A program made the translations under genes and the position numbers. From positions 209,903-273,902 of the forward strand of contig FN648370.1 of NCBI GenBank assembly GCA_000310025.1: DNA of 64,000 nucleotides, in the 5' to 3' direction. Position 1 is the stretch's first letter. Each line of letters begins with the position of its first letter. Positions 20,601 through 31,223 of the stretch are shown here, piece after piece. Source of the stretch: Ectocarpus siliculosus (lineage: Eukaryota > Sar > Phaeophyceae > Ectocarpales > Ectocarpaceae). The notes under the pieces are model-generated. The model saw only the letters and a program-made list of their open reading frames with translations, had not been told where the DNA came from and did not search any database.

Positions 20601-23600
20601 ACGCAGACGCGCAGGAGAGACGGCTTGAAGAGTCGATGCAGAAGGTGACGGAACTAACGGAGGACGTGCACACACTCCGTGGTCAGCTCGCCGGTAAGTT
20701 CTTGCACGGTGTATTTGGCCTATCCAAGTGGAGAACACCAACGAAGGGAAGTCATTTTCCTAAAGTTCCCCTTAAGGTTGAAGTCGTTACACTCGACAAT
20801 GTCTTGGTAAGATTTACGACTCGTTAATAGGGTGCCCTTTTTGCATTACTGTTGCGTTGTTTCATATACAGAGAGAGACGCGGCGGCCACCCGTGCAGAG
20901 AGCGACGCAGAGAGAGCGTTGCACGGCACGTCTGTGGCAACAAAGGAAGCTGAAGGACTTCGCGAAGAAGTGGAGAGACTTACGGTGGAAGCGTTGACAA
21001 TGAAGCAGGAATATGCAGAGCAAGCTGAAGACTTCGGTGACGAGCTAAAGAGGGTCACGGCAGACGCATCAAGGGAGCATGCTGCACGTGCTCAAGAACT
21101 GCGCGACGAATTAGCAATCACGAAGCAAGAGGCCGCATCTGCTGCTGAAGAGAGTACCGCGCAGGCCGAAGAGTTGCGCCGGGAGCTGGAGAGTGTCAAC
21201 GCATCGGCCGCGCTTGCCACTCAAGAGAATTCTGTACGTGTGCAAGCACTGCGTCAGGAACTGGAGCTTGCCAACGCGGCGGTACTTACTGCTCGAGATA
21301 ACACGACAGACATTGAAGGACTGCGTCAGGAACTGGAGCGTGCCAACGCGGCCGTTCTTACTGCTCAAGATAACACGACAGACATTGAAGGACTGCGCCG
21401 GGACCTGAACGTGGCCAACTCGGCCCTGTCCAGGGCTCAGGACGACATCACACGAGTGAACGAGGCCCGCATTGCAGCAGAAACCGATGCAGAGAGGGCG
21501 GAGAGTGCGAAGGTACGTGCCGAGAAAGCCTGGGAAGAGTCACGGCAGCAGGGTGCTGAACTGATAAACGATGTGCGCGCTCTCGAGGCACAGCTGTGCG
21601 AGGCAAAGGCTTCGGCAACCCAGCTTGAAGCGGTCATCGAGGAGCATCAGGAGAAGTTGTCAAGCCTCAACGCGAACCAGCTGGAAGGTGAGAATGCAAT
21701 GCACATGAAATCTTTGAAGGTGTGGAGTCGAATCATGGCACGGTGTATGTTGCCCAGATCCCAGTGGAAGTAGAGCTCCGCACACCTTGCCTACAATAGT
21801 TACACTGCTGTCCCCCAAGTAGAATATGTTTGCCAAAGCAATACAACGATGGCGTTTAGAATGGTAATCGTTATTGCAGCGGGGTGATGTTTAATTAGCA
21901 TCGTGTGTTGTTAGAGTTGAATACCACCGAGACATTGTATGTGGCACTTCACGAACCAGTTCAAGGCAGGTGACCTTTTTCGAATTCTCTCGTTCAACCC
22001 CCAAACACACCCGATGTTAAATTGAAAACAGCATTCGATGTTCCGTTGGACATACAAATATGTGTTCCTCGTTTGCTCTTGGGATGGCGCAACAGCAGTG
22101 ATGCGGCCCCAGGCATCTGTAGCCGCCCTATGGCGAATTGTTGTGCTTGCTTCTGCACACAAGCTCACTCAATTTCTCAGTTTCCGCCCTGTCGTCTTCG
22201 TCCTAGAAAGCATCTGATGTGTCATATGTTCTTGCTTGCGCGGTTTTGGGGAGGGTAATATTTATGTTGGGAAAGTAGTTGTAATTATGACATGTACGGC
22301 GTACGCCATGCATCTGACTGTTCCATCACAGAGAGGACGATCGCGGTAGCTCGGGCTCGAGAGGAGTGGGCTGCTGAAGCAGCAGCAGCGGCAGCGGGAG
22401 CCCCCGCCCCACCCCCCGTCGTAGCAGCACCGGTGCTTAGGTGAGCGAGTCAAAGAAAGGACACGTATCGAGGCCGCAGTTCTTCCGGCAGCATTCGCAC
22501 TCTCCTATGTTGGTGCTGAAAAGAGCGATGTTATGTGATTTGGACGCTGCTCGTTCTGTTTCTGCTTCCTCCTTGCTTGGCAGCGTAAATGGTGACACGT
22601 GCGCGGACGTTCTCTTTGGGTCACCAGCTCCGGGTAGCAACGGTGACGCTTCCACGGGCGGAAAAGAAGCGTCTGCGATGGCCAATGGGGTGGCCGCTGT
22701 CTCTAGAAGCGCTGAGGCTGAACAACTTCAAGCTCATGTAAGTGGGAAATCAGCATGTGTCTGGTTGTCCGACCACAGGTATGAATTCGCGCTTTCTTGA
22801 GCTGTTAAATTTCGTTGCCTCTCGTCACTGAGCGGCTCGAACGGCATTATTTGAAGGGGTTGTCGGGTTTTTTTTTTAAGGGGGTGAAGAAAAGGGGTTT
22901 TGACGCTGGCTCTTTTCCCATACTTTAATCCTACAAAGAAGGAAAACAACCTTCCTGCCAGGGTTAGGTGGTGCATTCTACTGTCATCAGTAGAGGACAC
23001 CATGAAGAGGCGCCGTGCGTGCTGGCATGTTCAGGTTTGCTACTGGAGCTGACGTATCGAAGGGTCGCAGCAGCCGCTGACAGTCCGAAATCTGTGCCGA
23101 ACCAAGCGGCATAGAACATTTGTCACAGCCGTGCTCGCCGCCACTGACCCCAATCTCCTGAACTGCGGGTTTACNNNNNNNNNNNNNNNNNNNNNNNNNN
23201 NNNNNNNNNNNNNNNNNNNNNNNNNNNNNNNNNNNNNNNNNNNNNNNNNNNNNNNNNNNNNNNNNNNNNNNNNNGGTGAGCACGGCTGTGACAAATGTTG
23301 GATGCCGCTTGGTTCGGCACAGATTTCGGACTGTCAGCGGCTGCTGCGACCCTTCGATACGTCAGCTCCAGTAGCAAACCTGAACATGCCAGCACGCACG
23401 ACGCCACTTCATGATTATCCTTTCTGTTTTTCGCGATGCCTTCCGACTGGTCTTATGTGTCTGTCGTGCAATTTCTGGTGCTCTCTGGTGCTCTTGCGTT
23501 CGTTTTCAAGAATTAGTCAACATCAAAATTCTTCTCCTTCACTCCCTTAATATGACACAACAAAATCCATCTCTATAGAAAAGAGCCAAGGATAGATTAG

Positions 23601-26600
23601 CACTGACTCCATTACGTCAGCGGAAGCTACCTGTAGTCGTAGTTTTTACTATCGCCAGCTATCACCATTGGTCCGCATATTTGTTCTTGTCCGATTTGCT
23701 GTTATCGAGGCTTGAGGTGTAACTGGCGTCTGTCACTCACTCACGAACACTGCTGTGTGTACGGCTTCTTTTGCCCAACTCTTGGTCGTTCCAGGCGGAT
23801 GCGATGGAATTAGAGCTGAGATACACGTTGGAATCCTTCGAGGGGCAGCTGAGCGCCATGGCCCGTGAGAAGGTGGCCATCCAGAAACAAGTCAAAGAAC
23901 TCACAGGGCAATGCACCACCCTTCGAAAGCAGGTCCGTGAAGACGCTGATGCAATTGTTGAACACGATGTCAACGAATGCGAATAATACAACGGGGTAGG
24001 TTGGGTTTATGAAACATTATGGGTACCCTTAACAGGTGGTGCTTGAAGGTGGCAGACCAACGATAAATGGGGAATTATTCGTCCTAGCGGACGTTGGCTT
24101 ATTTACGTGTAGTTTGCCAAACTCATTGACTTCGCCAAACGAACTGTGGCACTACTCCTGTGTCGGTCGGTACCTGTATATCAGCGCCTTCCTTTGTGTC
24201 TCGCTGTGATCGAATCGTACCGCGGTTCTCCTTCCCTCAACGACCATTGCGCTTGTTAATGCGATCTTCGAATATGTCGCTGACAGGTGTCGCACTACAA
24301 GAAGGTGGCCAAGGAAAGTGAGGCGCAAGGTGAACAAGTAAGTGACCGCCTTTTCGCACGTGGGAGCCAGACGGCTGTTTTGATGAGTTACATCCACCTA
24401 AACACTTTTGATATTTTCCTACACTTGGTGGTCATCTGACCCACCCTACCGGATTCGGGAGAAAACACAAAGCAGCATTGGGGTACCGTAACTCTCCATG
24501 AAAGCTATTATCTGTGATTTCTCCGGAGTAGTTTGGCGAGATGTGTTTTTAAAAAGTCGCGTAACGCAGGGGGGCATTTGGATCTTCATATCCGGTGTGG
24601 TACTACCTAGTGAAAGCGAAATATCGCTCGAATAGTTCAATTGACGGCTGCTGTACAAGTATTGAGACAGTTGTATATCGCAACACTGTGCTTGCTGGTC
24701 CACCCATACAGGATGAAGTCATCGAGCTGCGGGCTCGCTTAGTGGAGGCAGAAGACATACTGGTGGTCAAGTCTCAAGAGCTAGCTGCAAAGGCACAGGA
24801 GGCGGTGTCAGCCACAGCCCTTGCGAATGCTCTGGAGCACCGGATACAGGAGGCTGATTCCGAGGTGTTGGGGCTACGGGAGTCTTTGGAGTCCGCGTCT
24901 CAAGAGCTAGCTGCAAAGGCACAGGAGACGGTGTCGGCCACAGCCCTTGCGAACACTCTGGAGCACCGGATACAGGAGGCTGATTCCGAGGTGTTGGGGC
25001 TACGGGAGTCTTTCGAGTTGACGTCTCAAGAGCTAGCTGCAAAGGCACAGGAGGCGGTGTCGGCCAGAGCCCTTGCAAACACTCTGGAGCACCGGATACA
25101 GGAGGCTGAATCCGAGACGTTGGGGCTACGGGAGTCTTTGGAGTCGACGTTTCAAGAACTGTCTGCAAAGGCACAGGAGACGGTGTCGGCCAGAGCCCTT
25201 GCTGACACTTTGGAGCACCGCATACAGGAGGTCGAGTCCGAAGTGTTGGGGTTACAGAATTCTTTGGAGTCCACGTCTCAAGAACTGTCTGCAAAGACAC
25301 AGGAGGCGGTGTCGGCCAGAGCCCTTGCTGACACTTTGGAGCGCCGGATTAAGGAAGTCGAGTCCGAAGTGTTGGGATCACAGAAGGCTCCGGAGTCCAC
25401 GACGGAAGAGCTCGCGTCCGCCCGTGCGAGCGCAAGCGACCTGCAGTGTGCCTTGTCCAAGATTTCTGAGCTTCAGAGCGTTGTCGGCGACTTGGAACGG
25501 GAGAAAATCCACCTGAATGAGACCACCGCGGCTCTCACAAGCGAGTTCGGCCAGGCCAGTGCGAAACTTTTAGAGTTACAGGATGTGATTCACTCGCAGC
25601 AGGAAGAGAAAGCGATTGCATTGCAAACTGTCGACCAAACAGAGGAGGCGCGGACGGCGCTCGTGGTGGCGTTGAGAGATATCGCTGAGCTGATTGGGTG
25701 AGCCATAGTGTCCGTATCCTTTCGATGCCACAATAGCGGAAATGCCGAGTTCTAGGCTTGGCAATCCCAGAGTGAAGCTTTGTCACAGACACTGTTCCTT
25801 TGGAGTTGAAGGCGGCACCATGTACATAACATTAATTGCAGGTGTTGTTTATTTCTTGACGGTAGCGTATGGTCCAAGACCCATGACGAATATTCTGCAC
25901 TTCTGTATCGGACTGCGCAAGTGTTTCGTCGACATCGTCGTTATGCACAAGGAAGACCTGAATTATGACGTTCCTCTGGACGCAACAAAAGCCCCATCAA
26001 CGTTTTTTCCGGAATCTGGAATTTACGACTGCCCTCTTTGTCCACCTCGCACATATTGATCAGGTGCGACCGCGTCGGAGAAGCTGCTGTGTCCAGCCTC
26101 AGCATCTTGGATAAGATCGCCGTCGTGAAGAGACAGTTGGCGACTGCGGAGGACGTACTGGAAGCCACGGCGCAGGCCTTGCGACAGACTGCGGTCGAGG
26201 TGCGCATTCCGAGGCAGATCTTCACCCGCAGTACACTTTGTTGGGCATTGGACAACATGGCAAGGCGTAGCCTTGTTGTCGAGTCTGAGTTTTCGTTGGC
26301 TGAAGCACAACACTCCTTCCCTCCTTGCAGTTTTTGTACCGCAGTGCGGCAAGGACGTCACTATACCATGTGTCCCGTGCCAAAGGTTGCTGTGCATCCA
26401 CATGAAATTGCGTGGGGTTTTTTTGTAATCTTGTCGTTGATCGTGCACAGGGAGAGGTTGCCCTCGATTCAGGGTGGAGCTGGATCATCAATGGCGTCAG
26501 CAGTCTGCAGCGCCGACTACAAGCTGCAGAGTTGGAGCTTTCGCGAAGGTGACTGCAAATCTACAGACAGTTCTAGAGACGCACCCAAGCATGAAGGTGG

Positions 26601-29600
26601 TTTGATGCTGCTGTGCAGTATTTTTATTCTGTTCCAAGACCGTGAAGGAGACGCTCATGTTGATGCAACTACCGCGTTCGGTGGTGGCTTTGCGATACAT
26701 CACACTCACTGTTAATATTCAGTCCTTTCAGCATGGCCCATACGCAATAGCACGCAACTGTTGTGATGGAGGCAGTGCTCAGTGGATACCGGATTTTCCC
26801 TTTCTGGGTTCTGTGTTGCGCAGCGCGGTAGTCCAAGACGATGGCGGTCTTGGTGACACCGCTCAGGTGGTCGAAAGCGCATCGGTGGTGGGGGAATGCA
26901 ACGGAAACAGTGTAACGCACGAGGTAAGTGGCTGAGGTTGTAGGGTTTGATCTAATTTTCAATCGATGGCAAGTGTGCGGATTCGAGTTTTGTCTGAGTG
27001 CTTATCTGCATGCCGTTTTACGCAATATACATGTACAAAAGCCTAGAGCACATGCCGGCTACCCAACAGATGCAAGCCAAAGTGCACAATCTCGAGAAGC
27101 TGGCGAACGAGCTCCCCGAGCAGCGGTTACCCGGAACAAAACACGATGGTGCCGAAACAATGCTATACGTTGAGGTGGTTTTACTCTTGTTGGCGTGCTT
27201 CCCTCGTGCGTGTGTTGGTATTCCATATTTTCTGGGCGTGAGAACTGTCGGTATGTCTGGACACACGAGCCAAGGTCACATAGATTTTTTTGTGTTCGTT
27301 GTCTTCACCTTGCTTTTGCGGCGCTTGCCTTCATGTTTGTCGCGAGAAAGGTTCAGCGGTCAAGTCGAATTTGTACAATGTGAAATATCATTGTGGTATT
27401 GCACTTGTTAGGGCGGAGTGCGACGAAAGGTTCAAAATTCGGGTGACTGCACCGAGATTTGTCATCACGTTCAATCGTCGGAAGGTTGCGAAAGTCCGAA
27501 CTGAACAACCGGGCTGATCGACTCTGCCTTATGTGATGTGGGTCTTTGAAGACTGTCTTTGCTGGTCGCCCTCTCACACCCCTGAAGCGGGGATTCAATC
27601 ATGTTCGAGCATGAGGGAGATAGTCCTTTGACTTGATCTCGTCGTTGGTTTTCTGTCGAATATTTCCGACCTAGGCTCTCCGGCAAGCCAAGGAAGAAGT
27701 GGAGACCGTCAAGGCGACCCTCAGGTGGGAAAGTATGCCACTGTTCAGCGTTTCTAGCGGGAGGGGTGCGAATACGCGTACCAAAAAACTTCGCCACATT
27801 TTGACTGTTGGTCCCTGGCAGGTATCGTTGGAACACAGAAAGTGGCGGAAGGGTGACGACAAAGGGGTATCTCCATCATCAATAGGAAAGCGATACTTAT
27901 GTTTTCGCAAGAGGTTCTGAACCCCCCCCAATCTACGATATACGACGTATGAAACACAGCAAAATATTGCCATCGCCTGCTAAACGAATAGGGTACGTTG
28001 GAAACGTTTGGTACATGCTACTGCACGGTTGATAGATGGATCAGGGTGGATCAGCGTACGGTGACTGTGCGGGTACCGATAGAGCGGGATGACGTAATTG
28101 TCGGAGTTTTCCCCACTTTCCTGCCACTCCTTTGTTGGATTCCTCACCATACCTGGTCAGGCTTTCTCGTCTGTTTCCGAAAAGTGTGTGCGTCGCCTTG
28201 TTGACGTGTACTCACCCGACACACTTGTTGTGGTTTTGATCATGAATCATTTCGCGTCGTTTTGGTTGTACCATGGTATGGTTTTGGTTTGACGACTCTC
28301 AGAAAGGAGCGGCTTCTGATGTTGGCTTTCCGAAGATGGGGTCACTTTTACCTGGCCTTGAGCAACGAAGCCCTGAGGAAACGGACAAAGGAACAGAATC
28401 AGGCCCGCATCCAGGTACGTGTAGTAGTATGGTACCGTCGGCGATACTCGTGCACTACACTGTAATACTGCTGTACACACGTTGTCCGGTAGCGCGTAGG
28501 GGGCTTCCCGCCTGTTCCACAGTTGCGATATTTCATGTTTTCTAACGGGTGTCGTCGCGTGATGGGCGTAATTTCACGGTGTCGCAGAAGGGCAAGCCAG
28601 AAAGTGCATCATCGAGCGTGATGGAACAGACGCGTACCGACAGAGGGCGCAGTCGCCGACGTGGCAATGGGCGAGAGCAGTTGCAGCTGTCCACCTCGGA
28701 GGTTCGACTCATGGTGGAGAAGGAGGCCGAAACGGTTGCACGTGAACTTGCGGGCGCGCCCACTGCATCTTTGCTCGCGCTTGTTGACGCGCGGAAAGAG
28801 ATGGACGACGTAGCCATGAAGGCCCAGGTGCGTGCGTCGCGTGGCCAGCACATCTGTGCCATCCTCAAGCAGTAGGATGTATGGGATGCCTCCTGTTCTT
28901 GTAAAGCTTGACGCCTACTCAGTGGATGTAGGTAAGTTTTTTTTCACAGCGATCAAGGCAAAGACGACGCCTGCTGTTGCAAGAACCGGTTTTTCTGAAT
29001 GACGCCCGTTTGTTACTAACTTGTGACAGGCGACGCTTGGCGTGTTGTACGCGCAACCGCCGTTGACGCAAGACGCCAACGTGGCAACGGATGGGACCAT
29101 GATGCTTGAGATCGAGCAACTTCCCCACGAAGAGAATCTGAAAGGAGAGATCCAAGACACGAATGTGGCAAAAGATGGAACCATGGTGCTTGAGATTGAA
29201 CAGGTTCCCCACGAAGAGAAGCTGAACAGAGAGACCCAAAAGACTTCGCCATCGCCTGGCCGCCAAACGAGTGCGAGTGTCGACATGAACGTCGATGCTG
29301 GCGTGGGTGAAGAGGCTCTGCCAGGGCCGCCGATCGCACCGACGGTGCCGATCGACCAGCAGAAGGCTGAGGCAGCCAAAGCTACCGATTCTACGGGCTC
29401 GAGGGTCCTAAAGGTGAGACAAGAGTCTAAGCCCCAATGCTGTCGCCGTACGAGTTCGTGTTGAGAAGGTGCTTGCCTCCCTTTTTACGGGATGTACTAT
29501 CTAGGGCCCGTCAATTTTGTGATTCACCTCTTTTTGGTGGCAGTGATTTTTGTCGTGTTGCACTTGTGGTTTCAGGAAGATTTGTTGCTGCGAGTGGCGG

Positions 29601-31223
29601 GAATTATCTCGGGGACTTCGTTTTTAAACTCATTGTTGGTTGAGGTCTGTAACGGTGGATATGTTCTTGGGCCTTGACAATAGTCTTCCTTCATCAATTG
29701 ATCCTTCTACGTTTCAGCACTCACCCTACGTCGAAGTACATAGCTCGACTGTGTGATGGCGAGCTGTTGTCATTCAAGAACAAGCCGTTTGAGTGACAAG
29801 CACGTGGGGGCTGCCGTGTAATATCTGCTGCGTTTCCGCTCCGGTGTCTGTTTCTCGTAGGGTGCGAGTGTGGATATTTCACCCAACAGCGTAGACGTGG
29901 ACATGAAGGTCGAAGCAGCACATGATGGCGTGACTGAACAGGCTCTGTCAGCAAAAAGCCGAGGCTGCTGATCTTTCGCTGGTGAGGAGGGTCATGAGTG
30001 ACTTTCACGACCCTCCTCAAGTCCGGCAGATCGGCAGCCTCGGCTTTCTACGGGCCCTTCGGGGCCATCATGACAGAGCCTGTTCAATCACGCCAGCACT
30101 TGCTGCGTCGACATTCATGCCCACGTCTAGGCCGTTCTGTGAAGTTGTATTCACACTCGTACCCCGCGAGAAACAGACACCGGAGCGGACACGCTGCAGA
30201 TATCAGAAGTAGGCCTCCGCGTGGCTCTCACGTAAGGCCACGAGTGGTTGGATTATCTCGTCCTTTGCGTGTATTTGTAACTCATTGTTGGTCTAGCTCT
30301 GTGACCATGGGAAATCGTTTCCCTTTTCAAGAAGGTATTGTACGTTTCACGCTCACCCTACATGAAGTACAAACACAAGCTGGCTTGTGTGATGGCGAGG
30401 TGTCGTCATTCAACTACTCGCTGTTGCGTGCGAGGCACATGGGGGTTTGACTTGTGATGTCTGTTTCGCGCAGAATGCACCATCGTGCAGGACGACAGGG
30501 CCGCTGGTAGAGGATGGCGTCTCCAAGAAAGACCGAGCTGAATACCTGAAGAAGCAAAGGGAGGAGCGAAAGGCGAACAGGAAGAAGGGAATGCAAGCGT
30601 CCACGTCACGTACTAGGTCCGCAGAGCCCCCAGGCAGTGCGGCCTTCCGCAACCGCAGAACATCTGCTCCTGCGATGATGCCAACCGCTGCCGTCAACGC
30701 GCCGGCAGCTCCGCGTACCCCACCAACTCTCCATGGTGAGACGGACTTGTTCCAAGCGTCTCCTAAGCCGGCCATCGAAGACAGGGAAGAATCGGAAAGC
30801 AAGCGAATGCCTCCTCCACCCATGGGGTTGACAGCTGGCGTGTCGCCGACGGGCGCGGCACTGGTAGGGGAGGACCAGCAGGGCGGGGGTCCTTCCCCCC
30901 GTAGCGATTCGACGCTGACTGGCGAGACTATGGCGCCCGTAAGGGCGCCCCCACCCCGTATGTTCAACCCGACGGCTGTCCCCCCGCCTATCGCACCTTC
31001 GAGCGCAACCACCAGCTCCCACGCCCCGCCTCCCATGCATCCGACCATGGCGTTTAACGTCAACGAGTCGGTGGAAAGGGCTTTGAAGGAGGCGAGGCGC
31101 GACGCCGGTCAAGCTGAGAGGAATGCGATGTTCTGGAAATACCGATTCAGGGATTTGGCGGTGTGGGCGGCATCGTTTGCCGTCCTCACTTATGCATCCG
31201 ATCACGGATTCGAGGACTGCTGA
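17640..31223 (+). CDS. Large coiled-coil protein, about 1,850 residues, 5' end uncertain
   Basis: Family not recognised. Exons by frame and GT-AG phase: 17640-17705, 17975-18064, 18287-18316, 18662-18805, 19236-19327, 19573-19708, 19934-20693, 20872-21687, 22332-22440, 22584-22737, 23795-23932, 24287-24337, 24712-25697, 26064-26199, 26451-26548, 26824-26923, 27070-27174, 27675-27724, 28303-28414, 28588-28827, 29030-29413, 30474-31223 (TGA). All junctions keep frame. The product is dominated by heptad-type coiled coil rich in E, A, L, Q and R. The N-terminal piece is acidic (GGDDSDGAEEDG). Exon 28303 encodes KERLLMLAFRRWGHFYLAL, similar in spacing to Sfi1/IQ-like helices that bind centrin or calmodulin; this is a hint only. 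The last exon is basic, then Pro/Ala-rich, and ends in a short hydrophobic segment (LAVWAASFAVLTYA) near the C-terminus that could be a tail anchor. Three blocks are internally repeated. Such architecture fits a centrosomal, nuclear-pore (TPR-like), Golgi-tether or cytoskeletal scaffold; I cannot choose. Short exons near 18.3 and 24.3 kb and the true start are the weakest parts. Confidence 0.7.
18046..18365 (+). repeat. Duplicated exon end plus intron start
   Basis: CTCAGCAAACAGGTG followed by CTGTAGTT, TCGAGTCGAGAC, CTGC and GGCCCA.TCTCTC occurs at 18053-18117 and again at 18305-18372. An exon end (LSKQ) with its downstream intron start was copied, giving the tiny 10-codon exon 18287-18316 beside the 30-codon exon 17975-18064. 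Confidence 0.75.
21249..21420 (+). repeat. 72-base coding tandem repeat in the coiled-coil gene
   Basis: Units start at 21249, 21321 and 21393 (third partial and diverged). Each encodes 24 residues of the form LRQELExANAAVLTAxDNTT + DIEG. Twenty-four is not a multiple of seven, so each unit adds a stutter in the heptad pattern. Confidence 0.9.
22987..23420. repeat. 136-base inverted repeat around an assembly gap
   Basis: Bases 23001-23136 and 23278-23413 are close reverse complements (for example GTTTGCTACTGGAGCTGACG against CGTCAGCTCCAGTAGCAAAC). Between them lie 38 known bases and 100 N (23175-23274), a standard filler for a gap of unknown size. It lies in an intron of the coiled-coil gene. 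It is probably a foldback or MITE-like element whose hairpin stopped assembly. Confidence 0.8.
23550..23690 (+). repeat. Dispersed repeat family F, copy 3
   Basis: Intronic copy with ATATGACACAACAAAATCCA, TCTCTATAGAAAAGAG, GATAGATTAGCA, TACGTCAGCGGAAG and CTACCTGTAGTCGTAG. It follows the inverted repeat around the gap. Confidence 0.7.
24772..25401 (+). repeat. 126-base coding tandem repeat, five copies
   Basis: Copies start at 24772, 24898, 25024, 25150 and 25276. Each encodes 42 residues beginning SQELAAKAQEAVSA and ending LGLRESLES or a variant. Forty-two residues is exactly six heptads, so copies can be added or lost without disturbing the coiled coil. Copies 4 and 5 share SAK in place of AAK, a sign of stepwise amplification. 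Confidence 0.95.
29072..29239 (+). repeat. 84-base coding tandem duplication
   Basis: Two copies (29072-29155 and 29156-29239) each encode 28 residues containing NVA.DGTM.LEIEQ.PHEE. Twenty-eight is four heptads, again keeping register. Confidence 0.92.
29590..30475. repeat. Local direct and inverted duplication with a decayed exon
   Basis: The intron segment at about 29590-29860 is repeated at about 30241-30473 (AACTCATTGTTGGT, CACCCTAC, TGTGTGATGGCGAG, GTCATTCAA). Between them, 29821-29992 and 30009-30203 are inverted copies meeting at a GAGGAGGGTC/GACCCTCCTC hairpin. The possible exon at 29861 resembles the second half of exon 29030-29413 (DMKVEAA for DMNVDAG, QQKAEAA shared) but has a frameshift and an in-frame TGA, so it looks like a dead exon copy. 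Exon 29413 joins 30474 in phase without it. Confidence 0.75.

Noticed and set aside
24767-25516. Long frames antisense to, or out of frame with, the 126-base repeat
   Set aside because: They are shadows created by the tandem coding repeat; the coiled-coil frame explains the sequence.
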